This document shows, one piece after another, positions 1-5,905 of a stretch of DNA of 6,309 bases (position 1 is its first letter; each line of letters begins with the position of its first letter). Below the pieces are notes generated by a model. That model had not been told where the DNA came from, did not search any database, and was given only the letters and a program-made list of their open reading frames with translations. Both the position numbers and the translations under genes were made by a program. This DNA comes from a bacterium (GTDB lineage Bacteria; Planctomycetota; J058; JACQDU01). The DNA lies in assembly GCA_016200955.1 (NCBI GenBank), contig JACQDU010000067.1:1-6309 (forward strand), given 5' to 3'.

Positions 1-1325
1 CAATGGCCACCTCCCGTGGAAGTCGTCGGCACGGGCGTGGGCCCGCCGAAGTTGTAGAGGAGCGTCGTGTTCTCGTGCGCGAGCGTATTCCCGGCGATGT
101 CCTTCGCCTTGACGGCTAGGACGTTGTCGAGCCCCGGGTCCAGGAGCTCCGACGCATCGGGCGCGAAGCTGAACTCCACGCGCCGCGTCGGGTGGGCGTC
201 CGGGCCGCTCTTCGAGACGGTGACCCGGCTCGCTCCCGCCGGCTCGGGGAAGATCGGGTGCCCGTTCAGCGAGAAGCTCACGGTGTCGATGTCGATCCCG
301 CTCTCGAGGTCCTCGAGCACGAAAGCGATCGTGCCGCCGACCATGATCCTCACCGTCTTGCCGAAGAGCGCCGGGTCGGTCCCCGCTATGTGCGCGGTGA
401 TGTCGTAGGTCCCGAGATCGCCGAACTGCATCGTGACGACCCCGTTGCTGAACGGCTCGAGCGGCCGCGTCAACGTGAAGGGAGCTCTCGGAACCTTGAC
501 GACCGACCAGTTGACCAGGAATTCGAACCCTGGCGGAGTCGTGACGTCGCTGAAGCTCACGAAGCTCGAGGTCGTGATCATGGCGGGCGGCGACGGGGCG
601 AACGTGAACGTCGGCTTCGTGACCGTGAAGACCGTTCCGCCGACCGGGATCGGGTCGGGACCGAGGAACGCGGCGGTCACCGTCGCGGTCGCGGCGCCCG
701 GTCCGGCGGACGGCGAGACTCCGAAGAACGAGAAGCTGACCTCGCCGTTCGAGTCTGTGAAGAACGTCTTCGTGCGCAGCGGAAAGCCCAGGGACCCGCT
801 CGGCACGAACGAGAGCTCGGCGCTCAGATCGACGGAGACGGGAGTCCCGCTCGTCCGTGCCGGATCGAAGAAGGCGAGCGTTCCGCGCCCACCGACGGGC
901 GCCAGGAACGCGCCGCCGAAGCCGGGCGTGAGCGGCGGTCCCGGCGAGGCCACCGTGAACAGGTCGCTCGTGGACGTGATCGTCATGTCCACGAAGTTGC
1001 CCAGGAAGTCGAACCCGAACACGTGGTCGCCGATCGACGGCCCGCCGCCCGGAGACCCACCGATCGTCGCGGCCCGCCCGACCGGCGCGTGGGTCTCTTT
1101 GCCAGTGGCTCGGAGATCTAGCTCCGCGAACCGCCGCGAGCCGTCGTGAGAACGATCGCCTTCGACGCCGCAAGCCTGAGAGCCCGTGCGCGCGGCGATC
1201 TTCGTGCGTGCGTCAACGCACAAAGGGGGGGGCGATGGGTCATGGCTGGACAGGGCCGCAACGACGCCGGCCGCTACGACGACCGCGATGGACCCCCTGC
1301 CGGTCACTCTCGTGAGGAGTCGCAT
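1..1325 (-). CDS. Exported protein with Ig-like beta-sandwich domain(s), 3'-truncated by window edge
   Basis: The frame is open from ATG at 1325 to the left edge (441 complete codons, no stop), so the C-terminus is missing. Residues 1-27 look like a signal peptide: basic start (MRLLTRVTGR), then a hydrophobic stretch (IAVVVAAGVVAAL). Residues 28-95 are low-complexity and look unstructured. From about residue 100 the protein is rich in Thr, Ser, Val, Phe and Gly with alternating beta-strand patterns (e.g. DMTITSTSDLFTVAS). Residues about 342-415 resemble bacterial Ig-like modules: 'SGIDIDTVSFSLNG' opens the module and 'NVLAVKAKDIAGNT' matches the usual 'L.V.A.DxAGNx' closing strand. It ends in a Pro/Thr/Gly linker (GGPTPVPTTSTGGG), so another domain probably follows. 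A GAGGGGG ribosome site lies 5 nt before the ATG. It lies 155 bp downstream of, and co-directional with, the secretin-like gene. It is probably secreted or on the cell surface. The ligand is unknown and no enzyme motif is visible. Confidence 0.8.
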   Translation of the reverse strand, partial: MRLLTRVTGRGSIAVVVAAGVVAALSSHDPSPPPLCVDARTKIAARTGSQACGVEGDRSHDGSRRFAELDLRATGKETHAPVGRAATIGGSPGGGPSIGDHVFGFDFLGNFVDMTITSTSDLFTVASPGPPLTPGFGGAFLAPVGGRGTLAFFDPARTSGTPVSVDLSAELSFVPSGSLGFPLRTKTFFTDSNGEVSFSFFGVSPSAGPGAATATVTAAFLGPDPIPVGGTVFTVTKPTFTFAPSPPAMITTSSFVSFSDVTTPPGFEFLVNWSVVKVPRAPFTLTRPLEPFSNGVVTMQFGDLGTYDITAHIAGTDPALFGKTVRIMVGGTIAFVLEDLESGIDIDTVSFSLNGHPIFPEPAGASRVTVSKSGPDAHPTRRVEFSFAPDASELLDPGLDNVLAVKAKDIAGNTLAHENTTLLYNFGGPTPVPTTSTGGGH

Positions 1326-1330
1326 GGAAG

Positions 1331-1337
1331 CCCCCTC
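1331..1337 (-). promoter_or_regulatory. Ribosome binding site for the Ig-like exported protein
   Basis: GAGGGGG on the minus strand, 5 nt before ATG 1325. It supports this ATG as the start over other in-frame options that follow the stop at 1419-1421. Confidence 0.6.
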
Positions 1338-1374
1338 GGCTCGGCTGCGCTCGTCCGATCTTCCCCCGCGGTGG

Positions 1375-1403
1375 ACCCTAGCGGGCGCAAGCGGCCAATT
1401 CAA
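1375..1403 (-). promoter_or_regulatory. Possible sigma-70-type promoter for the Ig-like protein gene
   Basis: On the minus strand TTGAAT (1403-1398) and TAGGGT (1380-1375) are separated by exactly 17 bp. The -35-like box matches TTGACA at four positions and the -10-like box matches TATAAT at three. Transcription would begin near 1368, giving a leader of about 40 nt ending at the GAGGGGG site. The -10 match is poor, so this is a weak prediction. Its support is the spacing and its place between two genes. Confidence 0.3.
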
Positions 1404-1446
1404 GGGGGCCGAGCGCGCTCAGCTCCGCCGCGCGAGGAGACCGCGG

Positions 1447-1476
1447 GCCAGCGCGCTGCAAGACCGAGCGGCTGGC
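1447..1476 (-). terminator. Hairpin just after the secretin-like gene; possible terminator without U-tract
   Basis: Starting 5 nt after the TGA of the secretin-like gene, the minus strand reads GCCAGC-CGCT, a 9-nt loop, then AGCG-C-GCTGGC. This is a 10-bp stem with one bulged C. No T-run follows, so it does not match a classical intrinsic terminator. It could slow or end transcription, protect the 3' end, or be chance pairing in GC-rich DNA. Confidence 0.3.
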
Positions 1477-1480
1477 GCCG

Positions 1481-3940
1481 TCAGAACACCCGCGCCCGGA
1501 CGACGACGGCGAGGGCTTTCTGGCCCTTCTTCTCGTCCGCACGGGTCCCGAGGAGGAGAAGCCCGGCCCATTCCGAGAGAGCGCCGCTCCCGGTCGCGGC
1601 ATCCATGTCGAGAGAAGGCGTCGAGACGGCGCCGTTCTGGGTCTCGTCTCGCCCGAGCTCGCGCAGCCTCGCGCGAGCGACGCTCGCCTCGACGGTGAGA
1701 CGGGGCCAAGCCTCGTCGTCCCAGGTCGCGCGGGCGTCGAACGTGATCCCGGTGCGCAGGATCGCGACCGCGGGGTCCACGACCTTCTCGACGACCGCGC
1801 CCGAGCCGCCCGAGCTCGTCTCGAAGCCGGAGAGATAAGCGCGCTCGCGGCCCTGGTGGAGGTAGACGCGCTCGCCCGAGCGGGCCACGAGGAATCCGCC
1901 GCCCAGCCACACGGCGCGCTCTCCTCCCTTCTTCTCCGCCTCGTCGATCCGGGCGAGAGCGCTCGCGGGAATGCTGCCTCCGCTCGTCCCGGCGGCGGCG
2001 CGGTCCAGGTCGATCTCCGAGAGGAGGGCCGGGTCGAGCCGGTAGAGCCCGGCCTCGAGCCTCACGTGGCGCGACTGGTTTTTCCTGAGAGCCGCGAGGA
2101 CGTCCGCGAGCCGGGCGAGCATGCCCGGCGTCTGCCGCACGAGGAGCGTCCCGCTCTGGTAGCCGTAGGAGGCGGGATCTCGCCAGGCGTCGTCGCCGCC
2201 CGTCATGCTCCGCACGAGGAGCTCGAGCTTGTCCTCGGTGATCGCGCCTTCGCCGTGGTCGGGCTCCTCCGGCGCGTCGGTGGGCGGCGGCGCGGCGAAG
2301 CCTCCCTGGCCGGGACGGACGACGATCGGGTTCCTCACCGAGAGCGGCCGGTATCCCGCGCGGCGGATCCCGACTCCCGGGAGCCCGAGCGCGGGCGCGG
2401 CGCGGTCGTGGCGCCCGTCGATCAGGTCTCGCACGTCGAGGACCAGGAAGCGATAGATGCGAGCCGCCCGCACCTTCGCGCGGTCCGCCTCGAGCTTCTT
2501 CGTGAGAGCCGAGAGGCGCTTGAGCTCCGCCCTCGCGCTCTCGGGGAGATCGGCGGGCGCCTGCGGCGGCTTCTCGGGCGGCGTCGCGCGCGGGACCGGC
2601 GTCCCGTAACCGTCGCTCGCGGGAGGAGCGGCCTCGGTCGAGGAGCAGAGCGTCGGCTTCAGGAAGACGACCGAGGCGAGCGGGAGGTCGAGCTCGTCCT
2701 TCGCTTCCCGAGACGGCGCGAACGTCCCCGAGACGAGCGCCGACGCTCCGAGCGGCAAGACGACCGTCGTCGATGTCCGCGCGAGCCGGAGCTCGGGCAG
2801 CTCGAGCTCGACTCCCTGGACCTTCTGCTTCTCGCAGGGAGTCACGGGCTCGGAGAGGACGAGCGCCACGTCCACCTGGACGTTCTTCCGTGAAGGATCG
2901 AGAGAGGGCCTGAGCTCCGCGACGAATCCCGTCGTGAGCTTCGAGAAGGACGGGTCGACGACGGGAGTGAGCCCGCTCTGGTTGACCTCGAAGCCCGAGA
3001 GATACGCGCGCGATTCTCCCTGGAAGACGTGGACGATCTGCCCGTCCTGCGCGACCGTCGTCTGCCCCGCGAGGAGAGACGCCCGCTTCCCTTCCTTCGC
3101 CTCCTTCTCGAGGAGCTTCTCCGCTTCGGGCGAGAGGGCGAAGCCCGAAGGGGAGGCCGAGAGCTCGAGGAAGAGCTCGCGGGTCATCCTGTAAGACCGG
3201 ACGTCGAGCCCGATCCTCGTGGAGACGCTCTCTCTCAGCACGGCGAGCAAGGCCTTCGCGCGAGCGACGCCCTGCGGGCTCGCGTGGACCACGAGAGTGC
3301 CGTCGAGCTGCTCGACGAAGCTCCCCTCGTCCTCCTTCACGACCTCGCCGAGCGTCCCCGCGAGCCTCTCCTGGTCGATCGTGCGCGGCCTCCCGCGCAT
3401 CTCGACGAGCGAATCGAGCCCGCCCGAGGGGTCGTAGCGCCGGAGCCCGCAGGAAGGCGCCGGGAAGTCCGCCGGCGTCCTCACGAGGGCCCGGACATCG
3501 AGGACCGCGTCCACGCGCTCGGGCGCCGGGCCCGGGGAAGTCGAGGCCGTCGTGATCGGCGCGTCTTCCTCTCCCGTCGAGACGGCGTGCGCGCGCGCCT
3601 GGATCGCCTCGAGCCTCTCGCCGATCCATGTGTCGGCGGAGAGAAGCGCTTCCTGGGCCGCGGCGTCGGCCGCCATGCCCGCCGGCACGCGGTCGGGGAA
3701 GGCGACCACGTCCTGCGCGTTCGCCGGCTGCTCCCGCGCGTCTCGCCTGAGCGCCGAATCCTGGGGCTCGTCCTTTCCCCACTCGAGGTAAGCGCCGTGA
3801 GCGCGCGCGAACGCCTCTCGCGCTTGCGCGACGGTCTCGCTTCCGGGCGGGTCTCCCGCCCGCGCGACTCCGAGCGCGAGGGCCGCTCCCCCGAGCGCGA
3901 GGAGCCCTCTCCGGCAGCGCGTTCCGAGTCCTGGCTGCAT
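1481..3940 (-). CDS. Exported secretin-like protein with tandem internal duplication
   Basis: 819 residues. A signal peptide is clear: RCRR followed by LLALGGAALALGVA and an ARA-G cleavage-like site near residues 26-29. Residues 30-145 are Ala-rich and probably helical. Residues 146-431 and 500-819 form two related units. Each opens with VLDVR(A/D)L, then has a short alpha/beta block like the N-type secretin domains (GTLVVHASPQGVARAKALLAVLRE at 214-237; GTLLVRQTPGMLARLADVLAALRK at 597-620). Next comes a beta domain like the secretin core, including the identical octamer RAYLSGFE (311-318 and 700-707), VVDP-led strands (327 and 720) and a closing strand (ASVVFLKPTL near 422; ALAVVVRARVF at the end). 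A Pro-rich linker (about 438-467) and a charged helix (about 468-495) join them. It probably acts in the periplasm or outer membrane. No other secretion-system gene is present, so a role in type II/IV pilus-like machinery is inference. The ATG at 3940 has no ribosome site, but it places the signal peptide correctly. Confidence 0.85.
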   Translation of the reverse strand: MQPGLGTRCRRGLLALGGAALALGVARAGDPPGSETVAQAREAFARAHGAYLEWGKDEPQDSALRRDAREQPANAQDVVAFPDRVPAGMAADAAAQEALLSADTWIGERLEAIQARAHAVSTGEEDAPITTASTSPGPAPERVDAVLDVRALVRTPADFPAPSCGLRRYDPSGGLDSLVEMRGRPRTIDQERLAGTLGEVVKEDEGSFVEQLDGTLVVHASPQGVARAKALLAVLRESVSTRIGLDVRSYRMTRELFLELSASPSGFALSPEAEKLLEKEAKEGKRASLLAGQTTVAQDGQIVHVFQGESRAYLSGFEVNQSGLTPVVDPSFSKLTTGFVAELRPSLDPSRKNVQVDVALVLSEPVTPCEKQKVQGVELELPELRLARTSTTVVLPLGASALVSGTFAPSREAKDELDLPLASVVFLKPTLCSSTEAAPPASDGYGTPVPRATPPEKPPQAPADLPESARAELKRLSALTKKLEADRAKVRAARIYRFLVLDVRDLIDGRHDRAAPALGLPGVGIRRAGYRPLSVRNPIVVRPGQGGFAAPPPTDAPEEPDHGEGAITEDKLELLVRSMTGGDDAWRDPASYGYQSGTLLVRQTPGMLARLADVLAALRKNQSRHVRLEAGLYRLDPALLSEIDLDRAAAGTSGGSIPASALARIDEAEKKGGERAVWLGGGFLVARSGERVYLHQGRERAYLSGFETSSGGSGAVVEKVVDPAVAILRTGITFDARATWDDEAWPRLTVEASVARARLRELGRDETQNGAVSTPSLDMDAATGSGALSEWAGLLLLGTRADEKKGQKALAVVVRARVF
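1484..2443 (-). repeat. Secretin-like unit, copy 2 (protein residues 500-819)
   Basis: This is the second coding repeat of the secretin-like protein. Its markers, in order, are VLDVRDL (500-506), GTLLVRQTPGMLARLADVLAALRK (597-620), RAYLSGFE (700-707), VVDPAV (720-725) and the terminal AVVVRARVF. Relative to copy 1 it has an insertion between the DVRDL block and the GTLLV block (Gly/Pro-rich, about 520-565), and it lacks the cysteines of copy 1. The two copies are diverged over most of their length, so the duplication is old. Confidence 0.65.
2648..3505 (-). repeat. Secretin-like unit, copy 1 (protein residues 146-431)
   Basis: This is the first coding repeat. Its markers, in order, are VLDVRAL (146-152), GTLVVHASPQGVARAKALLAVLRE (214-237), RAYLSGFE (311-318), VVDPSFSKLTTGF (327-339) and ASVVFLKPTL (422-431). 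It carries cysteines at 164 and 369, with another just past the unit at 432. The pattern 'TTGFVAELRPSLDPSRKNVQVDVAL' followed by 'STTVVLPLGASALVSG' is in the order expected of the secretin core (strand, turn with Asp, strand, then TTV and gain-of-glycine strand). Confidence 0.65.
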
Positions 3941-3946
3941 GGGATC

Positions 3947-3952
3947 AGTTTA
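3947..3952 (-). promoter_or_regulatory. Possible -10 element of a leaderless promoter for the secretin-like gene
   Basis: The minus strand reads TAAACT, matching TATAAT at four of six positions, ending 6 nt before ATG 3940. Transcription would then begin at or next to the A of the ATG. This fits the absence of any purine-rich ribosome site before this start (the bases are GATCCC). The box lies in the only AT-rich patch of the window (about 3942-3968). No convincing -35 box is seen, since the expected place falls in the G/C palindrome. Confidence 0.25.
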
Positions 3953-3967
3953 CTTGGTTTCACCATT

Positions 3968-3990
3968 TGCGGGGGGCTGCGCCCCCCGCA
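3968..3990. repeat. Perfect G/C palindrome (10-bp arms, 3-nt loop), REP-like
   Basis: The left arm TGCGGGGGGC (3968-3977), loop TGC and right arm GCCCCCCGCA (3981-3990) pair perfectly. It lies between the oxygenase stop and the secretin-like start, both on the minus strand. On neither strand does a T-run follow, so it is not a classical terminator, although such a strong hairpin could stop polymerase or stabilise the upstream mRNA. It resembles the short palindrome inside xseA (5953-5969), which suggests a dispersed repeat family. Confidence 0.6.
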
Positions 3991-4094
3991 TTCCCCCCTG
4001 CTCGGCCACGGGGCGAGCCGCGCCGCGTCACTTCGTGCCGCGTCGCCTCTCGCCACGGGCCTGCGCTGCGGGCAAGCGTGGAGGGGGTGCCGCG
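3991..4094. other. Short intergenic stretch with direct repeats of GCCGCGTC
   Basis: GCCGCGTCA occurs at 4022-4030 and again at 4089-4097, where it includes the stop codon of the oxygenase gene. GCCGCGTC also occurs at 4037-4044. No open frame with coding character and no promoter is seen. The repeats may be chance in DNA of this composition or remnants of a small tail duplication. Confidence 0.35.
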
Positions 4095-4952
4095 TCAGGC
4101 CGTCCGGTCGGGCTCCGTCCAGTAAGCGAGCTTCCGGAAGACGCGAGCGACGAAGTAACGGAAGCCGTTGATCGCGCGGCCGAGGAAGGTGCGCGCATCC
4201 TTGGGGCGTCTCCTGAAGAGGGTGCTGTGAGTCACGAAGCCTTCGTCTCCCGGGCGGCCTCTCGTGTAGTAGTAGAGAGCGAGGGACTTCCGCGTCGTGC
4301 CCTCCGGGCAGAGGAGCTTCTCCGGGTGCCCGTGGTAGGCGTCATCCGTCGTCGAGAAGATCACGCAGCGGTTGAAGACGGGTGCGAGCTTCTTCACGCA
4401 GCGGGACATGGTCCGATCCCAGAGCTCGAGGTGCCCGTTCCACTCGTCCTTCCAGCCCTTGTTGATGTAGAGGAGGAGGTTGATCCTCCGGTCGAGCTTG
4501 TAGGTCGGGTGGTAATTGAAGTCCGCGTGCACTCCCAGGAAGCCTCCCGGCACGATCTGGTGGAGCCCGCCTCCCTCGAAGTGAGGGTCGGGGATCAGGT
4601 TCTCGATCCCGGTGAGCTTCTCGAGGAACCGGAGGCACGCCTGCGCGTTGAACTCCTGGAGGAGCTCGCGCGCGAACGGCGGGATCTGCGTCGCGTCCTC
4701 GGTCGCGAGCTTCTTCTCGTGCTTCGCGTCGAACTTGTGCCAGTCGAGCTGGTCCGGCCGCGGGAACTCGAGGAGGACCTGCTCGAGGACATCTCCCGGC
4801 AAGAAGTCCTCGATCACGACGTGAGGGAAAGGCTCCGCCTCCGCGTACGACTTGCCGAGAGAAAGGGCGAGCTCCGCGTACCGGGGATCCGCGAAGATGG
4901 GCCTCATGGGAGGAGAGCTTACCGATGCTCGCGAGAGCGCGCGATGTCGCAC
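4095..4952 (-). CDS. Fe(II)/2-oxoglutarate-dependent oxygenase, prolyl-4-hydroxylase-like
   Basis: 285 residues from GTG 4952. The double-stranded beta-helix core has the expected ligands: H142 and D144 (GVHADFN, the HxD motif), distal H207 (DDAYHGHP) and R221 (RKSLALYYYT), the usual 2-oxoglutarate carboxylate contact. The preceding 'GGGLHQIVPGGFLGVHAD' and the segment 'INLLLYINKGWKDEWNGHLELWD' are typical of the 2OG-FeII_Oxy_3 group. These cytoplasmic enzymes hydroxylate proline or other side chains, or small molecules, with O2, Fe(II) and 2-oxoglutarate. The substrate cannot be read from the sequence. The last 30 residues are basic and amphipathic. The start is uncertain: GTG 4952 has AGGAG 5 nt upstream, while ATG 4907 (residue 16) begins the conserved-looking part (MRPIFADPRYAELAL) but is preceded by CTCCTCCC, not a ribosome site. 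It is transcribed divergently from ymdB, and no cluster partner is visible. Confidence 0.92.
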   Translation of the reverse strand: MRHRALSRASVSSPPMRPIFADPRYAELALSLGKSYAEAEPFPHVVIEDFLPGDVLEQVLLEFPRPDQLDWHKFDAKHEKKLATEDATQIPPFARELLQEFNAQACLRFLEKLTGIENLIPDPHFEGGGLHQIVPGGFLGVHADFNYHPTYKLDRRINLLLYINKGWKDEWNGHLELWDRTMSRCVKKLAPVFNRCVIFSTTDDAYHGHPEKLLCPEGTTRKSLALYYYTRGRPGDEGFVTHSTLFRRRPKDARTFLGRAINGFRYFVARVFRKLAYWTEPDRTA

Positions 4953-4957
4953 GCGCG

Positions 4958-4962
4958 CTCCT
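4958..4962 (-). promoter_or_regulatory. Ribosome binding site favouring the GTG start of the oxygenase
   Basis: AGGAG on the minus strand lies 5 nt before GTG 4952. The alternative ATG at 4907 has only a pyrimidine tract upstream, so translation from the GTG with a 15-residue leader is favoured. Confidence 0.5.
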
Positions 4963-4978
4963 GCGTCCCCCTCCCCGA

Positions 4979-4999
4979 CCCTCCCCCGTCGGGGGAGGG
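4979..4999. repeat. Perfect 9-bp hairpin with 3-nt loop in the divergent intergenic spacer
   Basis: CCCTCCCCC (4979-4987), loop GTC, GGGGGAGGG (4991-4999). It lies in the 95-bp spacer between the divergent oxygenase and ymdB genes, inside a longer polypyrimidine/polypurine tract. A smaller hairpin follows (GGGAG-TGT-CTCCC, 5015-5027). No T-tract accompanies either. It may be a dispersed palindromic repeat or a regulatory site for one of the divergent genes. No clear promoter boxes were found in this spacer. Confidence 0.5.
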
Positions 5000-5036
5000 A
5001 GGATTCCCGCGAGAGGGAGTGTCTCCCGCGCGTGCT

Positions 5037-5040
5037 AGGA
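5037..5040 (+). promoter_or_regulatory. Ribosome binding site for ymdB homologue
   Basis: AGGA ends 7 nt before GTG 5048. No other in-frame start lies between it and the conserved GDVVG motif, so the GTG is the likely start. Confidence 0.5.
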
Positions 5041-5047
5041 TGCCCGC

Positions 5048-5905
5048 GTGTCCGGTTCCGATCTCATCCGCATAGCAGCGTTCGGGGACGTGGTGGGCGC
5101 GCCCGGGCGGCGCGTGCTCGAGAAGCACCTGCGAGCGTTCCGCGAGGCGAACGCGATCGACGCGGTGATCGTGAACGCCGAGAACGTGGCCGACGGCTCG
5201 GGCGTGACGCCCGCTCTCATGGACCGCCTCCTCGCTGCGGGAGCGGACGTGCTCACGACCGGGGACCACATCGGGCGGAAGAACGCGATCTTCCCCGTCC
5301 TCGAGGGGAGCCCGAAGATCGTTCGGCCGGCGAACTACCCCTCAGAGTTCCCGGGGCGCGGTCTCACGTTCTTCCAGCTCGACCAGGTCGAGATCGGCGT
5401 CCTGAACCTGATCGGCCGCGTCTTCCTGAACGACGGGCAAGCGAGCTGCCCGTTCAAGGCGGCGGACGAGGCGCTCGCGAAGTGCAAGGGCCGGACGCAG
5501 GTCCTCGTCGTGGACTTCCACGCCGAGGCGACCTCGGAGAAGCAAGCGCTCGGCTGGTATCTCGACGGGCGCGCGAGCGTCGTCTACGGGAGCCACACTC
5601 ACGTCGCGACGGCCGACGGCCGCGTGCTCCCCGGAGGGACGGCGTACCAGACCGACGTCGGCATGTGCGGCCCGTGGGACTCCGTGATCGGCCGCCGGAC
5701 CGACCGGGTGCTCAAGAAGATGCTCACGGGAGTTCCCGCTCCCTTCGACGTCGCCGAGGGAGATCCGCGAGCGTCGGGAGCGATCTTCACGGTCGAGCGC
5801 ACGGGGCGCGCGCGCTCGGTCGAGCGCGTCGAGATCAAGCTGGACGACCCGCTCCCCGAGCCTCGCCCGCAAGACGCTCTCGCATTGCCGCGGGCACGGT
5901 CGTGA
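5048..5905 (+). CDS. ymdB: YmdB/TIGR00282-family metallophosphoesterase (2',3'-cyclic nucleotide 2'-phosphodiesterase)
   Basis: 285 residues, slightly longer than the roughly 265 usual for the family. The extra is a Pro/Arg-rich tail (about 268-285). Motifs in order: GDVVGAPGRR (D14), NAENVADGSGVTP (E45, N46), TTGDHIGRK (D73, H74), DFHAEATSEK (H158) and GSHTHVATADGRVLPGGTAYQTDVGMCGP (H183, H185). These are the dinuclear metal ligands and catalytic His of YmdB, a cytosolic enzyme that hydrolyses 2',3'-cAMP and affects RNA turnover and biofilm/sporulation decisions in Bacillus. The third motif is unusual: most relatives read GNHxWD, with Asn as a metal ligand. Here it is GDH with IGRK following. 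All other ligands are kept, so an active enzyme with altered metal preference is likely. The GTG start at 5048 has AGGA upstream. The stop overlaps the xseA start by 4 nt, implying one operon. Confidence 0.95.
   Translation: MSGSDLIRIAAFGDVVGAPGRRVLEKHLRAFREANAIDAVIVNAENVADGSGVTPALMDRLLAAGADVLTTGDHIGRKNAIFPVLEGSPKIVRPANYPSEFPGRGLTFFQLDQVEIGVLNLIGRVFLNDGQASCPFKAADEALAKCKGRTQVLVVDFHAEATSEKQALGWYLDGRASVVYGSHTHVATADGRVLPGGTAYQTDVGMCGPWDSVIGRRTDRVLKKMLTGVPAPFDVAEGDPRASGAIFTVERTGRARSVERVEIKLDDPLPEPRPQDALALPRARS

Noticed and set aside
192..1149. Plus-strand open frames of 309 and 238 residues opposite the Ig-like protein
   Set aside because: They are Arg/Glu/Asp-rich or low-complexity with no motif. 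The minus frame has a signal peptide, a ribosome site and Ig-like strands over the same interval.
1200..1325. Alternative start of the Ig-like protein at the ATG near 1243 in another frame
   Set aside because: That frame reaches a TAG near 1118 after about 40 codons. The frame from ATG 1325 has a ribosome site and stays open to the window edge.
1419..3782. 787-residue minus-strand open frame overlapping the secretin-like gene
   Set aside because: It lies in another frame of the same strand, is extremely rich in Arg, Gly and Ala, and has no recognisable motif or signal peptide. The 819-residue frame has a signal peptide and internal homologous repeats, so this one is a GC-bias shadow.
4022..4097. 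GCCGCGTC direct repeats as an attachment site or CRISPR-like array
   Set aside because: There are only three 8-9 bp copies with unequal spacing, made of common GC words. No integrase or Cas gene is nearby.
1856..4171. Plus-strand frames of 345 and 380 residues opposite the secretin-like gene
   Set aside because: Their composition is dominated by Arg, Glu, Gly and Leu, mirroring the codon bias of the real minus-strand gene. No domain motif or ribosome site is seen.
3939..5075. 378-residue plus-strand frame opposite the oxygenase
   Set aside because: It runs through intergenic palindromes and over a gene with clear HxD...H...R catalytic motifs. It is itself Glu/Val/Arg-rich without motifs.
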